Source of the DNA: Pseudomonadota bacterium
GTDB taxonomy: Bacteria > Pseudomonadota > Gammaproteobacteria > Burkholderiales > Thiobacillaceae
Assembly (NCBI GenBank): GCA_021783275.1
Contig: JAJXUA010000006.1
Coordinates: forward strand, 1 to 44,234
Reading direction: 5' to 3'
Length of the DNA stretch: 44,234 nt
Position 1 is the first letter of the stretch, and every line of letters starts with the position of its first letter. The position numbers and the translations under genes are program-made. Shown one piece after another: positions 1 through 10,038 of this stretch. The notes under the pieces are model-generated. The model did no database searches. It worked only from the letters and a program-made list of their open reading frames with translations, and was not told where the DNA came from.

Positions 1-484
1 CGCCGGTCCAGAAATGCTTCACGTTGATTTCGTTCCACACCTCCCACGCGTGGACGCGCCCCTTGTAGCGGCGCGCCAGCGTTTCCACATAAGCCTGCCA
101 GTCATCCAGCGAACGGGGCGCGCTGCTTGCGCCCGGCCCATAGGGAGACTCAGCATCCGGCTGCACGGCCGCCCACTGCGGCGTCTGCCCCAGCGTGAGC
201 AACACCTTCACCCCGCGCTTGTTCGCCTCGTCCACGTAACGGTCCAGCGTCGCAAAATTCCATTGTCCCTTTTGCGGTTCCAGATCGCGCCAGGTCGTGC
301 GCGTATCCCACAACCGAACATAGCCGAACGCCACGTTCGGCCAGGGCTCACCGACGGCCACAGTGTGGATGTGCAGACCAAACATGTCTTCGGTAATTGG
401 GGCAGCAAAACTCCGAGTATGTAGAGATGCCGCTAGAGCAAAAATCAGAAAAAGAAAAAATTTTGGCAAACCGAATTTATTCAT
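1..484 (-). CDS. Exported glycoside hydrolase (GH39/cellulase-like TIM barrel), C-terminus cut off by window edge
   Basis: Own translation from ATG at 484: MNKFGLPKFFLFLIFALAASLHTRSFAAPITEDMFGLHIHTVAVGEPWPNVAFGYVRLWDTRTTWRDLEPQKGQWNFATLDRYVDEANKRGVKVLLTLGQTPQWAA...HAWEVWNEINVKHFWTG. Signal peptide plus WNE acid/base motif. Open to the window edge, so missing from the ORF track. Confidence 0.8.
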   Translation of the reverse strand, partial: MNKFGLPKFFLFLIFALAASLHTRSFAAPITEDMFGLHIHTVAVGEPWPNVAFGYVRLWDTRTTWRDLEPQKGQWNFATLDRYVDEANKRGVKVLLTLGQTPQWAAVQPDAESPYGPGASSAPRSLDDWQAYVETLARRYKGRVHAWEVWNEINVKHFWTG

Positions 485-514
485 AACTTTTACCGAATCA
501 TATTGCATGGAGGA

Positions 515-1033
515 CTACAGATTAACTACTCTGTATTTGATTATTCGTCCTGGATTGCCAACAACAATCGCTCCGTCTGGGATGTCTTCGACTATCACAG
601 CCCCCGCACCGATCACCGCATAGTCTCCAACGGTTACCCCGCCCAGAATTACCGTATTCGATCCGATATCAACGTAGTTCCCAATTTTGGGGGCTTCTCC
701 AGTACCAAACTCTCCCGTCTCTTTCACGCCCAGAGTTGTGCAATGCCTCAGAATGACGCCTTCTCCGATAATCGATCTGTCGTTTACGACTAAACCAACA
801 CCATGGAAAATTCGCAAACCCTTGCCCACTTTGGTGCCCCAAGGCAACTCAATGCCCCATAACCACTCGAAGAAAATCCGATGGAATAGCAGATAGGGCA
901 CACCCAGTATGAAACTTATACGGCCTCCGTTACGAATCATCTGGGCCAGACGGAAAGACGCCAAAAATAATTGGGCTTTTGGATTCCTGCGATTTGCACT
1001 CCAATCTTGGAGTATCGTTTCGATCGCGCTCAT
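515..1033 (-). CDS. Serine acetyltransferase-like hexapeptide acyltransferase (EPS modification)
   Basis: Left-handed beta-helix repeats (GEGVILRHCTTLGVKE..IGNYVDIGSNTVILGGVTVGDYAVIGAGAVIVEDIPDGAIVVGNPGRII). Confidence 0.8.
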   Translation of the reverse strand: MSAIETILQDWSANRRNPKAQLFLASFRLAQMIRNGGRISFILGVPYLLFHRIFFEWLWGIELPWGTKVGKGLRIFHGVGLVVNDRSIIGEGVILRHCTTLGVKETGEFGTGEAPKIGNYVDIGSNTVILGGVTVGDYAVIGAGAVIVEDIPDGAIVVGNPGRIIKYRVVNL

Positions 1034-1863
1034 TGCGTTACATAGCTGGCAGAAACTGCCTTGGAATCGACAGCTCGATATCGAGGGCTATCATCTATTG
1101 CGTATAAGTAGCTCACATCTTCACGCTTGTAGGAGCCTGAAATAGCACGTTCAATAACGCGCAGCCCCATATATGGAAGTCTCAAAAGCCCGTATTTGCC
1201 ACCAAATTTTTTTCGGATTTTCAGAGTCTCCTCAATCATTTCCGGAGAGCAACTGAGGTTTCCTCCATCAAACGCGAACAACGCCAAGTATTGCTTGATA
1301 AATTTGGGCTTATAGCCTGCGGACAATAGCCTGAGAACCATATCCATATCGGAAGCATAACGAAACCCAGTGTCGAGATGAATAGCTCGCGCCTCCAACA
1401 AACGCCTGCGGAAAAACATTGTGCAAGATGCAGCGTTCAAGTATCCGTTTGAGATGTATGCCATTGAAAGCCTAATCTCCCGACGTGCCGCTATTGGATC
1501 ACCATCGGGCTTTACGACAATGTAGTTTCCATATATGAAATCAATCTCGGGAGAATTAGTGAATATCTGCGCCACCTTCTCCAGCGTGCCCGGCAGATAC
1601 TGCTCGTCGCTGTTGAGCCAGGACAGGATCTCGCCGTCGGCGCGCGCCCAGCCCCGGTTGATGGCGTCGTACATGCCGCCGTCGGCTTCCGAACGCCAGT
1701 CCAGGTCAGGCTGCGCGGCTAGCCACGCCGGCGTGCCGTCGCTGCTACAGGCGTCCTGCACGATATGGCGCACCGCCACGCCGCTCTGCCCGCGCACCGA
1801 TCCGACACAGCGCCGCAGCTTTTCGAGCGCGTTGCGGGTGGGGGTGACAATCGAAAATTTCAT
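1030..1863 (-). CDS. Glycosyltransferase family 2 (WcaE-like)
   Basis: N-terminal KFSIVTPTRNALEKLRRCVGSVRGQ, EADGGMYDAINRGWARADGEILSWLNSDEQ. Confidence 0.85.
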   Translation of the reverse strand: MKFSIVTPTRNALEKLRRCVGSVRGQSGVAVRHIVQDACSSDGTPAWLAAQPDLDWRSEADGGMYDAINRGWARADGEILSWLNSDEQYLPGTLEKVAQIFTNSPEIDFIYGNYIVVKPDGDPIAARREIRLSMAYISNGYLNAASCTMFFRRRLLEARAIHLDTGFRYASDMDMVLRLLSAGYKPKFIKQYLALFAFDGGNLSCSPEMIEETLKIRKKFGGKYGLLRLPYMGLRVIERAISGSYKREDVSYLYAIDDSPRYRAVDSKAVSASYVTQ

Positions 1864-1957
1864 CTGCTCATCCCGATTTCATATTGCACTCAGGCGCATA
1901 ACCGCTTGCACTGTGAGGAGTCAATCTGGGTGGGGGTTGCGTTGATACGGTGGGACA

Positions 1958-3232
1958 TCATGGTTGTCCCTGCTTGCTACCCGACTGACGGATGACATAT
2001 TCGGCACTTGCCAACAGGAGACCCGTACTGAACCAGAACATCACACCCACAGTCAGTGTGATGAGCGGAGAATTGAAGGCTGCCACTATCAGCCCACTAA
2101 CTACAATCAGCAACAGTCCATGGATCATAGCTTTGTCGGCGGCACTGGCCGGACTGCGTAACGCTCGAACTGCACGAGCTAACACGCGGTAGAAGCCAAA
2201 CACGAATAGTCCGGCACCGATGAGGCCGCCATGCGACAGAATGTCAAGCAGGTCGCTGTGTGAAATGAGTACGTTGTCGCCCAGCACAATGAGTGTTCCG
2301 AGATCAATCAGTGAGGAATCCGAAAATCCGGTACCCACCAGCGGATTCTCCAGAAAGCGGGTGTAGCTTGCTTCGTAGGTAATTTTGCGCACATCCACGT
2401 TCCCTGTAGGCAGGTATTCTTCCCGATTCTGTAACAGGTAGGTGACACCGACCGCTCCCCCGACCAGACCAATCAAGAGTCCATAGACCACCAGCACCCT
2501 GCGCAACGACCCGGAACGCGTCGGCTTGCTCGCCAGCCCGAGCACAATCAGGTACACGAGACACAGCAGCAGGACCAGAAAGGCGGTGTTCTTGAAGCTG
2601 ACGACAGCCAGAAAAATGTTTGTCAGCAGAATCAGCCAGCCCAGCCAGCGCTGTTTCAACGCCAGGAAAAAATAGACCCCCAGCGGCACAAACAGGAAGA
2701 TTTCGATATGAAACGCCTGGCCGCCATCCATGCGCTTGACGACCACCCAGCCGATGACCACCGGCAGGATCAGCAGTAATGCCTGCAGAAAGCGACGCGC
2801 TACCAGCATGCGCTGGTTCACACTCCAGAACAGCACCACCGCCAGCGGCAAGCCCACCATGCCTATGGCAAAGGGAAGAAAGGTTTCCTGGATATCGAAA
2901 TAGTTGCGCGCCACCAGCGCGCCGCCCAGCATGTACAGCCCGAACAGCAGCAAGGGCCAGGCGCGGGCCAGCGTCTCGCGCCAGGGGGGCTGCTTGGCAC
3001 GCGGATTCTTCAGCATCATGCCTGCCAGCGAAAAGAAGAACGCGCCCGCGCCAAACAGCAGCGCGGTGTACTTCAGCGGCCCGATGTCGCGTGTAACGCG
3101 AAACGCGCCGTAACCGGTGTAAAACGGGTCGATCAGCAGGAACAGGGCAAAGAACAGGAACAGGTAAAAGTAGACCTTGCCGATATCAAAATCGAGCGGG
3201 TTCTCAATTCTCGCGGTAGTACCCGTAAGCAT
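1958..3232 (-). CDS. O-antigen ligase / polymerase-like multipass membrane protein
   Basis: Many hydrophobic TM segments; central LVGTGFSDSSLIDLGTLIVLGDNVLISHSDLLDILSHGGLIGAGLF motif. Start taken at MLTGTTARIENP (3232), not the upstream ATG of the ORF track. Confidence 0.75.
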   Translation of the reverse strand: MLTGTTARIENPLDFDIGKVYFYLFLFFALFLLIDPFYTGYGAFRVTRDIGPLKYTALLFGAGAFFFSLAGMMLKNPRAKQPPWRETLARAWPLLLFGLYMLGGALVARNYFDIQETFLPFAIGMVGLPLAVVLFWSVNQRMLVARRFLQALLLILPVVIGWVVVKRMDGGQAFHIEIFLFVPLGVYFFLALKQRWLGWLILLTNIFLAVVSFKNTAFLVLLLCLVYLIVLGLASKPTRSGSLRRVLVVYGLLIGLVGGAVGVTYLLQNREEYLPTGNVDVRKITYEASYTRFLENPLVGTGFSDSSLIDLGTLIVLGDNVLISHSDLLDILSHGGLIGAGLFVFGFYRVLARAVRALRSPASAADKAMIHGLLLIVVSGLIVAAFNSPLITLTVGVMFWFSTGLLLASAEYVIRQSGSKQGQP

Positions 3233-4187
3233 GGGGGGCTCCTTGTCGGCGGGCGCGCCAGCGCGCCTGCAGGTAACGGAAATCGACCACGCGCGCGAGA
3301 CTGCCTGTCGCGCGGTCGATGCGACTGCGCCAGTCTGCACCGGCGCGCGGTGGCTTTGCGTGCAACTGTTCGAGCAGCCGTGGCAGGGGATACCCCAGCG
3401 TGTCCAGATCGCGTGGATCGAGTCGGCGCAGCATCTGCTCGGCAACACGGCGGCGGTACGCGGTATCGTAGAAACCCTGCCATTTGTCGATCGACGCGTT
3501 GCTCACCGAGGCATACCGGTGCACCCCGGTGGGGTCACCCATGCGGCCTGGCAGGGCTGCGGATTTGTAGTTGCGCACCATTTCGTCCGAGTACGCCAGG
3601 CCGATATCCGTACACAGTCCGCGCAGGATGGCTTCGGGCTCGGCCACCAGGTTTTCGTAGTGCACCACCACCTGATGGCTGCCGCCCTCGCGCACTGCCT
3701 GTGCCAGACAGCGGTGGCCTTCGATCCAGTCCAGCCAGTATTCGAACCAGATGAAGCGGCCCCGGTTGAAGGTTTCGCAGATCGACGCCAGTACCGCCAG
3801 CGGATTGCGCAGCAGCACCACGGTGCGCGCCTCGGGTAGCGCCTGTCGCAACAGTGGCAACATCAGGTAGTAGCGCGGGGTCTTGTCAACGAAAACAGGT
3901 CGGTCTTGGGCAGCTGCTGTGTACATACGGCGTGCGAAATCGCCAACCGCATCAGCAAAGACGGCCTCACCGTTGGGCACGTTACCGACAAAATCATTGA
4001 TCGCATCAGCCGCAACGTAATGAAAGTAAATTGAGCGTCCTGTATCGGGACGCCGCATACCCCAGAACGGCAGCATGATCCAGGGTTCGGCGCTGCTGGC
4101 CACCTGCGGGCTGGCCGACAACATCTTCTGCAGCAGGGTGGACCCTGAACGCGGAAGCGAAGCGATGAAGACGATTTGCGGGGTCAT
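3204..4187 (-). CDS. Sulfotransferase family protein
   Basis: PAPS-binding-like IVFIASLPRSGSTLLQKMLSASPQVASSAEPW; start at MTPQIVF overlapping the upstream stop. Confidence 0.8.
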   Translation of the reverse strand: MTPQIVFIASLPRSGSTLLQKMLSASPQVASSAEPWIMLPFWGMRRPDTGRSIYFHYVAADAINDFVGNVPNGEAVFADAVGDFARRMYTAAAQDRPVFVDKTPRYYLMLPLLRQALPEARTVVLLRNPLAVLASICETFNRGRFIWFEYWLDWIEGHRCLAQAVREGGSHQVVVHYENLVAEPEAILRGLCTDIGLAYSDEMVRNYKSAALPGRMGDPTGVHRYASVSNASIDKWQGFYDTAYRRRVAEQMLRRLDPRDLDTLGYPLPRLLEQLHAKPPRAGADWRSRIDRATGSLARVVDFRYLQARWRARRQGAPHAYGYYREN

Positions 4188-5443
4188 GCCCAGATCAGCA
4201 AGGGGTTCATGGTCAGTCGCCGGCGGATGAAATACATCATCAGGCCATTCCAGATCAGCGTGGATATCAGGACAGCCCAAGCCACACCCACCAAGCTATA
4301 GACCGGCACCAGAACGGCAATGAGAGCAGCCTGAACGACCAGACTCACAAACATGGCGCGTAGATGATCCTGCTCATGCCGGGTCATCAGCAGGAGTTGG
4401 CCTGTTGGCCCGGCAAAGGCATTAATGAAAACCGAGGCGAGCAGGATGTGCAGAACCGGCTCGGCTTCGGCAAAGCCGTTGCCATAGATGCCCAGCAGGG
4501 GCTGGGCGGCCAGCGCGACGATGACGCATAGCAATAGGGTGGCAGCAGATACGCCACGTGTGACCTTCCGCACCAAAGCGCGTAGTTGCCCGGCCTCACC
4601 GCGCACATGGTGGGCTGCCAGACGTGAAGCCACGGCCAGATAGACAGCCTGCCCCACCAGGCCGGCGGCAAGCGCGTAGCGTTCGGCAGCGGCATAGCGC
4701 CCGGCGTCGGCGGCAGACGAAAGGGCGCCGGTGGCGATCAGCGCCAGTTGCGAGACAAGCACGGCCAGGATGGACGAGAAAAAAATGGCGCTGGAAAAAC
4801 CTTTCGCGACGCTTTCCTTCGCGCCGCTTACAGCGTGGCCGGCCAGGGTGCGGCGTTCGAGGACGATGCCGTAAATCAGGGCCAGCACGGCACTGAGAAC
4901 CATGGTTAAGACAAAGGCGGCGTTACCGGTGTGGCCGGCCAGACTCAGTGTCAGCAGGAAAATGATGGCGAGGCCGGGCCGGGCGATGCCATCGGGAATG
5001 AGCGATAGGCTGGCGCGATGCGCGCCGCGGATGAGTCCCTGGCTGAGGCGCGTGCGGGTGATGAGCGGTATGAGCACGAGCAGGGCCAGCAGGGCGGTGC
5101 CGGCCTGGGCGCCGAGGGGGAGCAGGGCCACGACGAGTGCGGTAAGGACGAGGACGACGAGGCCGGCAAGCCAGGACTGGCGTACGGCACTGCGGCGATA
5201 GATGTTGACGGCGCGCGCGCCGAGGGTGGCGACCTGGCGGGTGGCCAGGGTTTCGTGTCCGAGCAGGGCAAATACGACGCCGACGTTGACGATGCCGAGG
5301 AGGACGCTTGCGAGGCCGAAACGCTCGACGCCCAGCATACGGGCGGCGGCAATGCCAAAGCCGAAGGAGAGCGCGGCAGCAATCAGCCGGAAGGCCAGCG
5401 CGTAGGCCGGCTGGTCGAGTCGCAGAACGTGCGTGTCACGCAT
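4184..5443 (-). CDS. Polysaccharide biosynthesis flippase (Wzx/MOP superfamily)
   Basis: Polytopic; N-terminal FRLIAAALSFGFGIAAARMLGVERFGLASVLLGIVNV typical of MATE/MOP flippases. Confidence 0.8.
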   Translation of the reverse strand: MRDTHVLRLDQPAYALAFRLIAAALSFGFGIAAARMLGVERFGLASVLLGIVNVGVVFALLGHETLATRQVATLGARAVNIYRRSAVRQSWLAGLVVLVLTALVVALLPLGAQAGTALLALLVLIPLITRTRLSQGLIRGAHRASLSLIPDGIARPGLAIIFLLTLSLAGHTGNAAFVLTMVLSAVLALIYGIVLERRTLAGHAVSGAKESVAKGFSSAIFFSSILAVLVSQLALIATGALSSAADAGRYAAAERYALAAGLVGQAVYLAVASRLAAHHVRGEAGQLRALVRKVTRGVSAATLLLCVIVALAAQPLLGIYGNGFAEAEPVLHILLASVFINAFAGPTGQLLLMTRHEQDHLRAMFVSLVVQAALIAVLVPVYSLVGVAWAVLISTLIWNGLMMYFIRRRLTMNPLLIWA

Positions 5444-5448
5444 GGGTG

Positions 5449-6420
5449 TCAACCTGCGCTGACGAGAAAATCCCTGTACGCCCGCGTCAGCCCTTCGCGC
5501 ATGTCCGTTATTGCTTTCCAACCCATGGTGTTCAGCCGGTCGACGTTCATCAGCTTGCGCGGCGTGCCGTCGGGTTTGCTGGCGTCGAACTCCAGTTTAC
5601 CGGCATAGCCGACGGCGGCGGCGACGGTTTCGGCGAGCTCGCGGATGCTGATGTCATGCCCCACACCGATGTTCATCAGCGGGGCCAGTCCGTCATTGCG
5701 ATCCTGACCCAGCAGCGGCACGAACTGTTCATCCGGCAGGTTCATGAGATACACGCAGGCGTCGGCCATGTCTTCGCTGTAGAGGAATTCGCGTTTGGGG
5801 GTGCCGCTGCCCCAGACGGTGACGCTGGGGGCGTTGGCGAGCTTGGCTTCGTGAAACCTGCGGATTAGCGCGGGGATGACGTGGGAGTTTTCGGGGTGGT
5901 AGTTGTCGCCGGGGCCGTAGAGGTTGGTGGGCATGACGGCGAGGTACTGGGTTTTGTACTGGCGGTTGTAGGCCCAGCACATTTCGATGCCAGCGATCTT
6001 GGCCAGGGCATAGGGCCGGTTGGTGGGTTCGAGTTCGCTGGTGAGCAGGTGTTCTTCGCGCATAGGCTGCGGCGCAAGCTTGGGGTAGATGCAGCTGGAG
6101 CCGAGGAATAGCAGGCGCTTCACATCATGCTTGTACGCGGCGTGGATGATGTTGGTCTGAATGGCGAGGTTGTCGCGGATGAATTCGGCGGGGTAGGTGT
6201 TGTTGGCGTGGATGCCGCCGACTTTGGCTGCGGCGAGGAAGACGTAGTCGGGCTTTTCGGCGGCGAAGAAGGCTTCGACGGCGGCCTGGTCGGTGAGGTC
6301 GAGTTCGGCGTGGGTGCGGGTGATAAAGTTCGCGTACCCCCTGGCGCGCAGATTGCCAAGTAGCGCAGTTCCCACCAGACCCCGGTGGCCGGCGATGTAA
6401 ATCCTGGCGTTCTGGTCCAT
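5449..6420 (-). CDS. fcl: GDP-L-fucose synthase
   Basis: [17 protein letters not shown](P)-binding motif; [19 protein letters not shown]; full-length match to GDP-fucose synthetase family. Confidence 0.93.
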   Translation of the reverse strand: MDQNARIYIAGHRGLVGTALLGNLRARGYANFITRTHAELDLTDQAAVEAFFAAEKPDYVFLAAAKVGGIHANNTYPAEFIRDNLAIQTNIIHAAYKHDVKRLLFLGSSCIYPKLAPQPMREEHLLTSELEPTNRPYALAKIAGIEMCWAYNRQYKTQYLAVMPTNLYGPGDNYHPENSHVIPALIRRFHEAKLANAPSVTVWGSGTPKREFLYSEDMADACVYLMNLPDEQFVPLLGQDRNDGLAPLMNIGVGHDISIRELAETVAAAVGYAGKLEFDASKPDGTPRKLMNVDRLNTMGWKAITDMREGLTRAYRDFLVSAG

Positions 6421-6424
6421 GGAT

Positions 6425-7510
6425 TTATTCGTGGTAATCCATGGCCTTGTAGCCGTGCTTCTTCACCAGCTCGTCGCGTTCCGCCGCCTTCAGGTCTTCG
6501 CGCACCATCTCGGCCACGAGTTCGGCAAAGCTGATTCTCGGCGTCCAGCCGAGTTTTGCTTTCGCCTTGGCGGGGTCGCCCAGCAGGGTTTCGACTTCGG
6601 TAGGACGGAAGTAACGCGCATCAACGGCGACGATGCATTTGCCGTTAGCATCGTAGCCTTTTTCGTCAACGCCCTGCCCGTCCCAGCGGATGGTCATGCC
6701 CAGCTCTTTTGCGGCGGCGTTGACAAAGTCGCGCACGCTGTATTGCACACCGGTGGCAATCACGAAGTCTTCGGGCGTGTCCTGTTGCAGCATCAGCCAC
6801 TGCATTTCGACATAGTCCTTGGCATGGCCCCAGTCGCGCTTGGCGTCCATGTTGCCGAGGAAGAGGCAATCCTGCAGGCCAAGCTTGATGCGGGCGAGGG
6901 CGCGGGTGATCTTGCGGGTCACAAACGTTTCGCCCCGTATCGGCGACTCGTGGTTGAAGAGGATGCCGTTGCACGCATACATGCCATAGGCTTCGCGATA
7001 GTTCACGGTAATCCAGTAGGCATAGAGCTTGGCGCAGGCGTAGGGGCTGCGTGGGTAAAAGGGCGTGGTTTCCTTCTGCGGGATTTCCTGCACCAGGCCG
7101 AAAAGTTCGGAGGTGCTCGCCTGATAGAAACGGGTTTTCTTTTCCAGGCCAAGGATGCGGATGGCTTCCAGTATGCGCAGCGAGCCCAGTGCATCGGAGT
7201 TGGCGGTGTATTCCGGTTCCTCGAACGACACCGCAACGTGTGACTGCGCGGCGAGGTTGTAGATTTCGTCGGGCTGCACCTGCTGGATGATGCGGATCAG
7301 GCTCGACGAGTCAGTCAGGTCGCCGTGATGCAGGACGAACTTGCGGGTCTTGACCTCGGGGCCTTCGTACAGATGGTCGATGCGGTCGGTGTTGAACAGC
7401 GACGTGCGGCGCTTGATGCCGTGGACTTCGTAGCCCTTGTCCAGCAGAAACTCGGCGAGGTAGGCACCGTCCTGGCCGGTGACGCCGGTGATGAGAGCCT
7501 TGCGGTTCAT
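6425..7510 (-). CDS. gmd: GDP-mannose 4,6-dehydratase
   Basis: [82 protein letters not shown]. Confidence 0.95.
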   Translation of the reverse strand: MNRKALITGVTGQDGAYLAEFLLDKGYEVHGIKRRTSLFNTDRIDHLYEGPEVKTRKFVLHHGDLTDSSSLIRIIQQVQPDEIYNLAAQSHVAVSFEEPEYTANSDALGSLRILEAIRILGLEKKTRFYQASTSELFGLVQEIPQKETTPFYPRSPYACAKLYAYWITVNYREAYGMYACNGILFNHESPIRGETFVTRKITRALARIKLGLQDCLFLGNMDAKRDWGHAKDYVEMQWLMLQQDTPEDFVIATGVQYSVRDFVNAAAKELGMTIRWDGQGVDEKGYDANGKCIVAVDARYFRPTEVETLLGDPAKAKAKLGWTPRISFAELVAEMVREDLKAAERDELVKKHGYKAMDYHE

Positions 7511-7538
7511 GGTTATCCTTATCGGTTGTAGTGCGGGA

Positions 7539-8222
7539 TCAAAGTGTGCCTGTGAGGCGGACGCGCTGCGCCGTATCAAGTGAATCGAGCATGTCCTTAA
7601 CAAAACGATCCTGGTTTTGGTAGCCCTTGTTGATATCAGGTGTAATGGACGAAACACGGATGAGCATGCCGTCGGGAATTTTTCCGGTAAGCCCGTAGGA
7701 AAGCTGGGTCAATTTGCGCCCAATTCCCGGCAAAGTGGCCTGATCGCCAATGGTGATCCAGTAGGTGATGGGTTCGACACGGTCACCTTGCGTGGCCTCC
7801 AGCCTTTTGACCTGCAGTTTTCCTGGGCCATACGCGAGCACGTCTTCACCACCTTGACGCACCTGGAAACCTTGGGCGGCATAACAATATTCTGGACGAT
7901 GTACCTGCAAATCCTCTGACACCTGGTTAGCGCCATAGGCAATGGACAGCATAACTCGCTCACCCTTGTCGTTGACGTAGGTGCGCGACAGGGTTTGACC
8001 GTAAATCTTGTCGAGCTGCGCCTGAACGTCAGGACTGACCATGATGGGCACAATGGTCTGATCGATTGTCCAGGTACCAAATTTTGTCGGAATGAGCGTT
8101 TCCAGATTGATCGCCGGTCCCGATGCCGAAACCTGTTGCGTGGGCTTGAGGGCAAGCGCGAGACCCGCCCCGCTGAACATGCAAGCCGCTACAAGTAAAT
8201 GTTTTAAGCTGAATTTAGTCAT
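7539..8222 (-). CDS. epsI: EpsI family protein (exosortase-associated)
   Basis: Adjacent to and overlapping xrt[14 protein letters not shown]..., [29 protein letters not shown] typical of the EpsI domain. Confidence 0.85.
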   Translation of the reverse strand: MTKFSLKHLLVAACMFSGAGLALALKPTQQVSASGPAINLETLIPTKFGTWTIDQTIVPIMVSPDVQAQLDKIYGQTLSRTYVNDKGERVMLSIAYGANQVSEDLQVHRPEYCYAAQGFQVRQGGEDVLAYGPGKLQVKRLEATQGDRVEPITYWITIGDQATLPGIGRKLTQLSYGLTGKIPDGMLIRVSSITPDINKGYQNQDRFVKDMLDSLDTAQRVRLTGTL

Positions 8223-9117
8223 TGGGTGTCTCCAGTTTTGTGTTCTGTTTGCGGTTGGGGAAAACAAATCCCAAGAGTCCATCAAGCATGAACAGGAAAA
8301 GTAATCCGATGACGAATAGCATAATGCCGGCAAAGTCATGCAGGAAACCCTGGCCAGCCTCGTCGCCAAGATGGTAGGTCACCAGGATCAATACCATGAC
8401 ACGCACGACATTGGCAGCGAACGCGATGGGCAGAATGGCGATGATGATAATCAAGTTGCGCGACAAGCTGTCGTGGCGCATCAGGTAGAGATAGAGCAGC
8501 CCCATGGCCGACAGGCTGAACATGGAATGCAGGCCTGAACAGGCATCAGCTACCAGCAGCTGATATGGGCCCACTGTAAGCGTCACACCGCTGCGCGCAA
8601 TGGGATAACCGGCGGCATAGAGCACTTGTTCTGCAATCACCGAGATATATTGCTTGAGTGGCCCGGTTGCCGCGTCGACAATGAAGCCGGGAAGCGGAAT
8701 CATGAAGAACAGGAAGAAAAGCGGAAACCAGAGTGCCTTGGCGGAACGTGCCCCAAGTGTGACAAGCAACATGCCAAGCACCACGGGTAGCTGGGAACCC
8801 ACTTCGAGAAAGACAATCTGCTGGGAACGCCCGACCGCATAGGTAAGCAATCCGAAGATCAGTAGTGCCCAGCCCGGTGTCGCAGCTAATGCGCTGGGCT
8901 TGCTGGGGGCGTCGAAGACCGAGCGTTTGCTCCAGATGAGATAGAGCGTGACGACCAGTATGATAGGCCCGTGCGCGTGGTCATCTGAATTCCACAGACC
9001 GTGGGCAAGTGTCCAGTAGGTAGGTGCATAGAGTGCAATAAATCCAAGGATCACCGGCACCCACATGCCGATCCAGACGCCACTGCCCGGTGTTTTCACT
9101 TGACTGAGTGTATTCAT
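8215..9117 (-). CDS. xrtB: Exosortase B
   Basis: Multipass protein with catalytic Cys (VADACSGLHSMFSLSAMGLLYLYL), Arg (AANVVRVMVLILVTYHLGDEAGQGFLHDFAGIMLF) and His. Confidence 0.9.
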   Translation of the reverse strand: MNTLSQVKTPGSGVWIGMWVPVILGFIALYAPTYWTLAHGLWNSDDHAHGPIILVVTLYLIWSKRSVFDAPSKPSALAATPGWALLIFGLLTYAVGRSQQIVFLEVGSQLPVVLGMLLVTLGARSAKALWFPLFFLFFMIPLPGFIVDAATGPLKQYISVIAEQVLYAAGYPIARSGVTLTVGPYQLLVADACSGLHSMFSLSAMGLLYLYLMRHDSLSRNLIIIIAILPIAFAANVVRVMVLILVTYHLGDEAGQGFLHDFAGIMLFVIGLLFLFMLDGLLGFVFPNRKQNTKLETPND

Positions 9118-9124
9118 GTTCGAG

Positions 9125-10012
9125 TTAATCCAGTACCACAGCGCCCAGTATCTCTGCGCCTGTGTAAATGATACGGTCCTTGAGTTCTGCAAGCGGTGCA
9201 AGACGACTCAGGTTCCTTCGTGCAGCAAGCAGCACCCCGCCTGCAATCGCAACGACCGGCTGAAAATCCGAACCCAGCTCAGACGGCGAAGTAACAATTA
9301 AAACAATATCGAAATCGGCTTGCACTTTTGTGATCACAGTGGCAAATGCAGGGCGCGTCAACAATTCAGCCGGGTTGGGGGGCTGGGATCCCCTCGTCAG
9401 AATTGATAGCGTTCGGAACGGCGAGGCACTTTGCATGCGTATTGACTGGACACGACCCGCCAGCAAATCGGATAAGCCCAAGCCAGGAGACAGCTTGAAC
9501 AATTCATGCAGATTTCCCTGGCGCATATCCGCATCAACAAGCAACACTCTACATCCCATTTGGGCAAACGACACGGCAAGATTGGCCGCCAGATAACTGG
9601 CACCTTCGTTGGGTTTTGTGTCACTAATAGCAAGGAGCTTGTGACCATTTTTGAACCAGCGCAGCAGCAGCTCGGAGCGGACAGAGCGCAAGGCTTCTGC
9701 GACCTTGCCGTGGGGCGCACTCGCTGCGACCAAATCGGGAGAAAAATGCTCGTCCCCTGCCGGGACGAAGGGGTATTCAAACTGCTTCGACAGGGCGAGC
9801 TGGATATCTTCACCACTGACCAGACCGAGTTTTATGGCCGCGTCACCGAAACGTATGTTTTTATCCTGCTGCAGGGCGAGCACCCGTTCCAGATCGGTCT
9901 GCGTAAGTTTGCCCGCATCAAGCAATAGTTTGCCGATATGTGCATCAGCCCGAATTGCCACAGACGCCAACGCAACCCGGTCATCTTCTGCAGCAGATGT
10001 CAGTATGTTCAT
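9125..10012 (-). CDS. epsG: EpsG family chain-length determinant tyrosine-kinase-like ATPase with N-terminal tandem MshEN-like domain
   Basis: N-term HIGKLLLDAGKLTQTDLERVLALQ-QDKNI-RFGDAAIKLGLVSGEDIQLALSKQ; C-term BY-kinase fold with Walker A' VLLVDADMR; Walker A/B degenerate. Confidence 0.85.
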   Translation of the reverse strand: MNILTSAAEDDRVALASVAIRADAHIGKLLLDAGKLTQTDLERVLALQQDKNIRFGDAAIKLGLVSGEDIQLALSKQFEYPFVPAGDEHFSPDLVAASAPHGKVAEALRSVRSELLLRWFKNGHKLLAISDTKPNEGASYLAANLAVSFAQMGCRVLLVDADMRQGNLHELFKLSPGLGLSDLLAGRVQSIRMQSASPFRTLSILTRGSQPPNPAELLTRPAFATVITKVQADFDIVLIVTSPSELGSDFQPVVAIAGGVLLAARRNLSRLAPLAELKDRIIYTGAEILGAVVLD

Positions 10013-10038
10013 GTAGTAATGACCTCGTTCAACTTTTC

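Noticed and set aside
4387-4695. Minus-strand 102-aa ORF inside the flippase gene
   Set aside because: Out-of-frame overlap with the polytopic flippase CDS; composition looks like frame-shifted translation.
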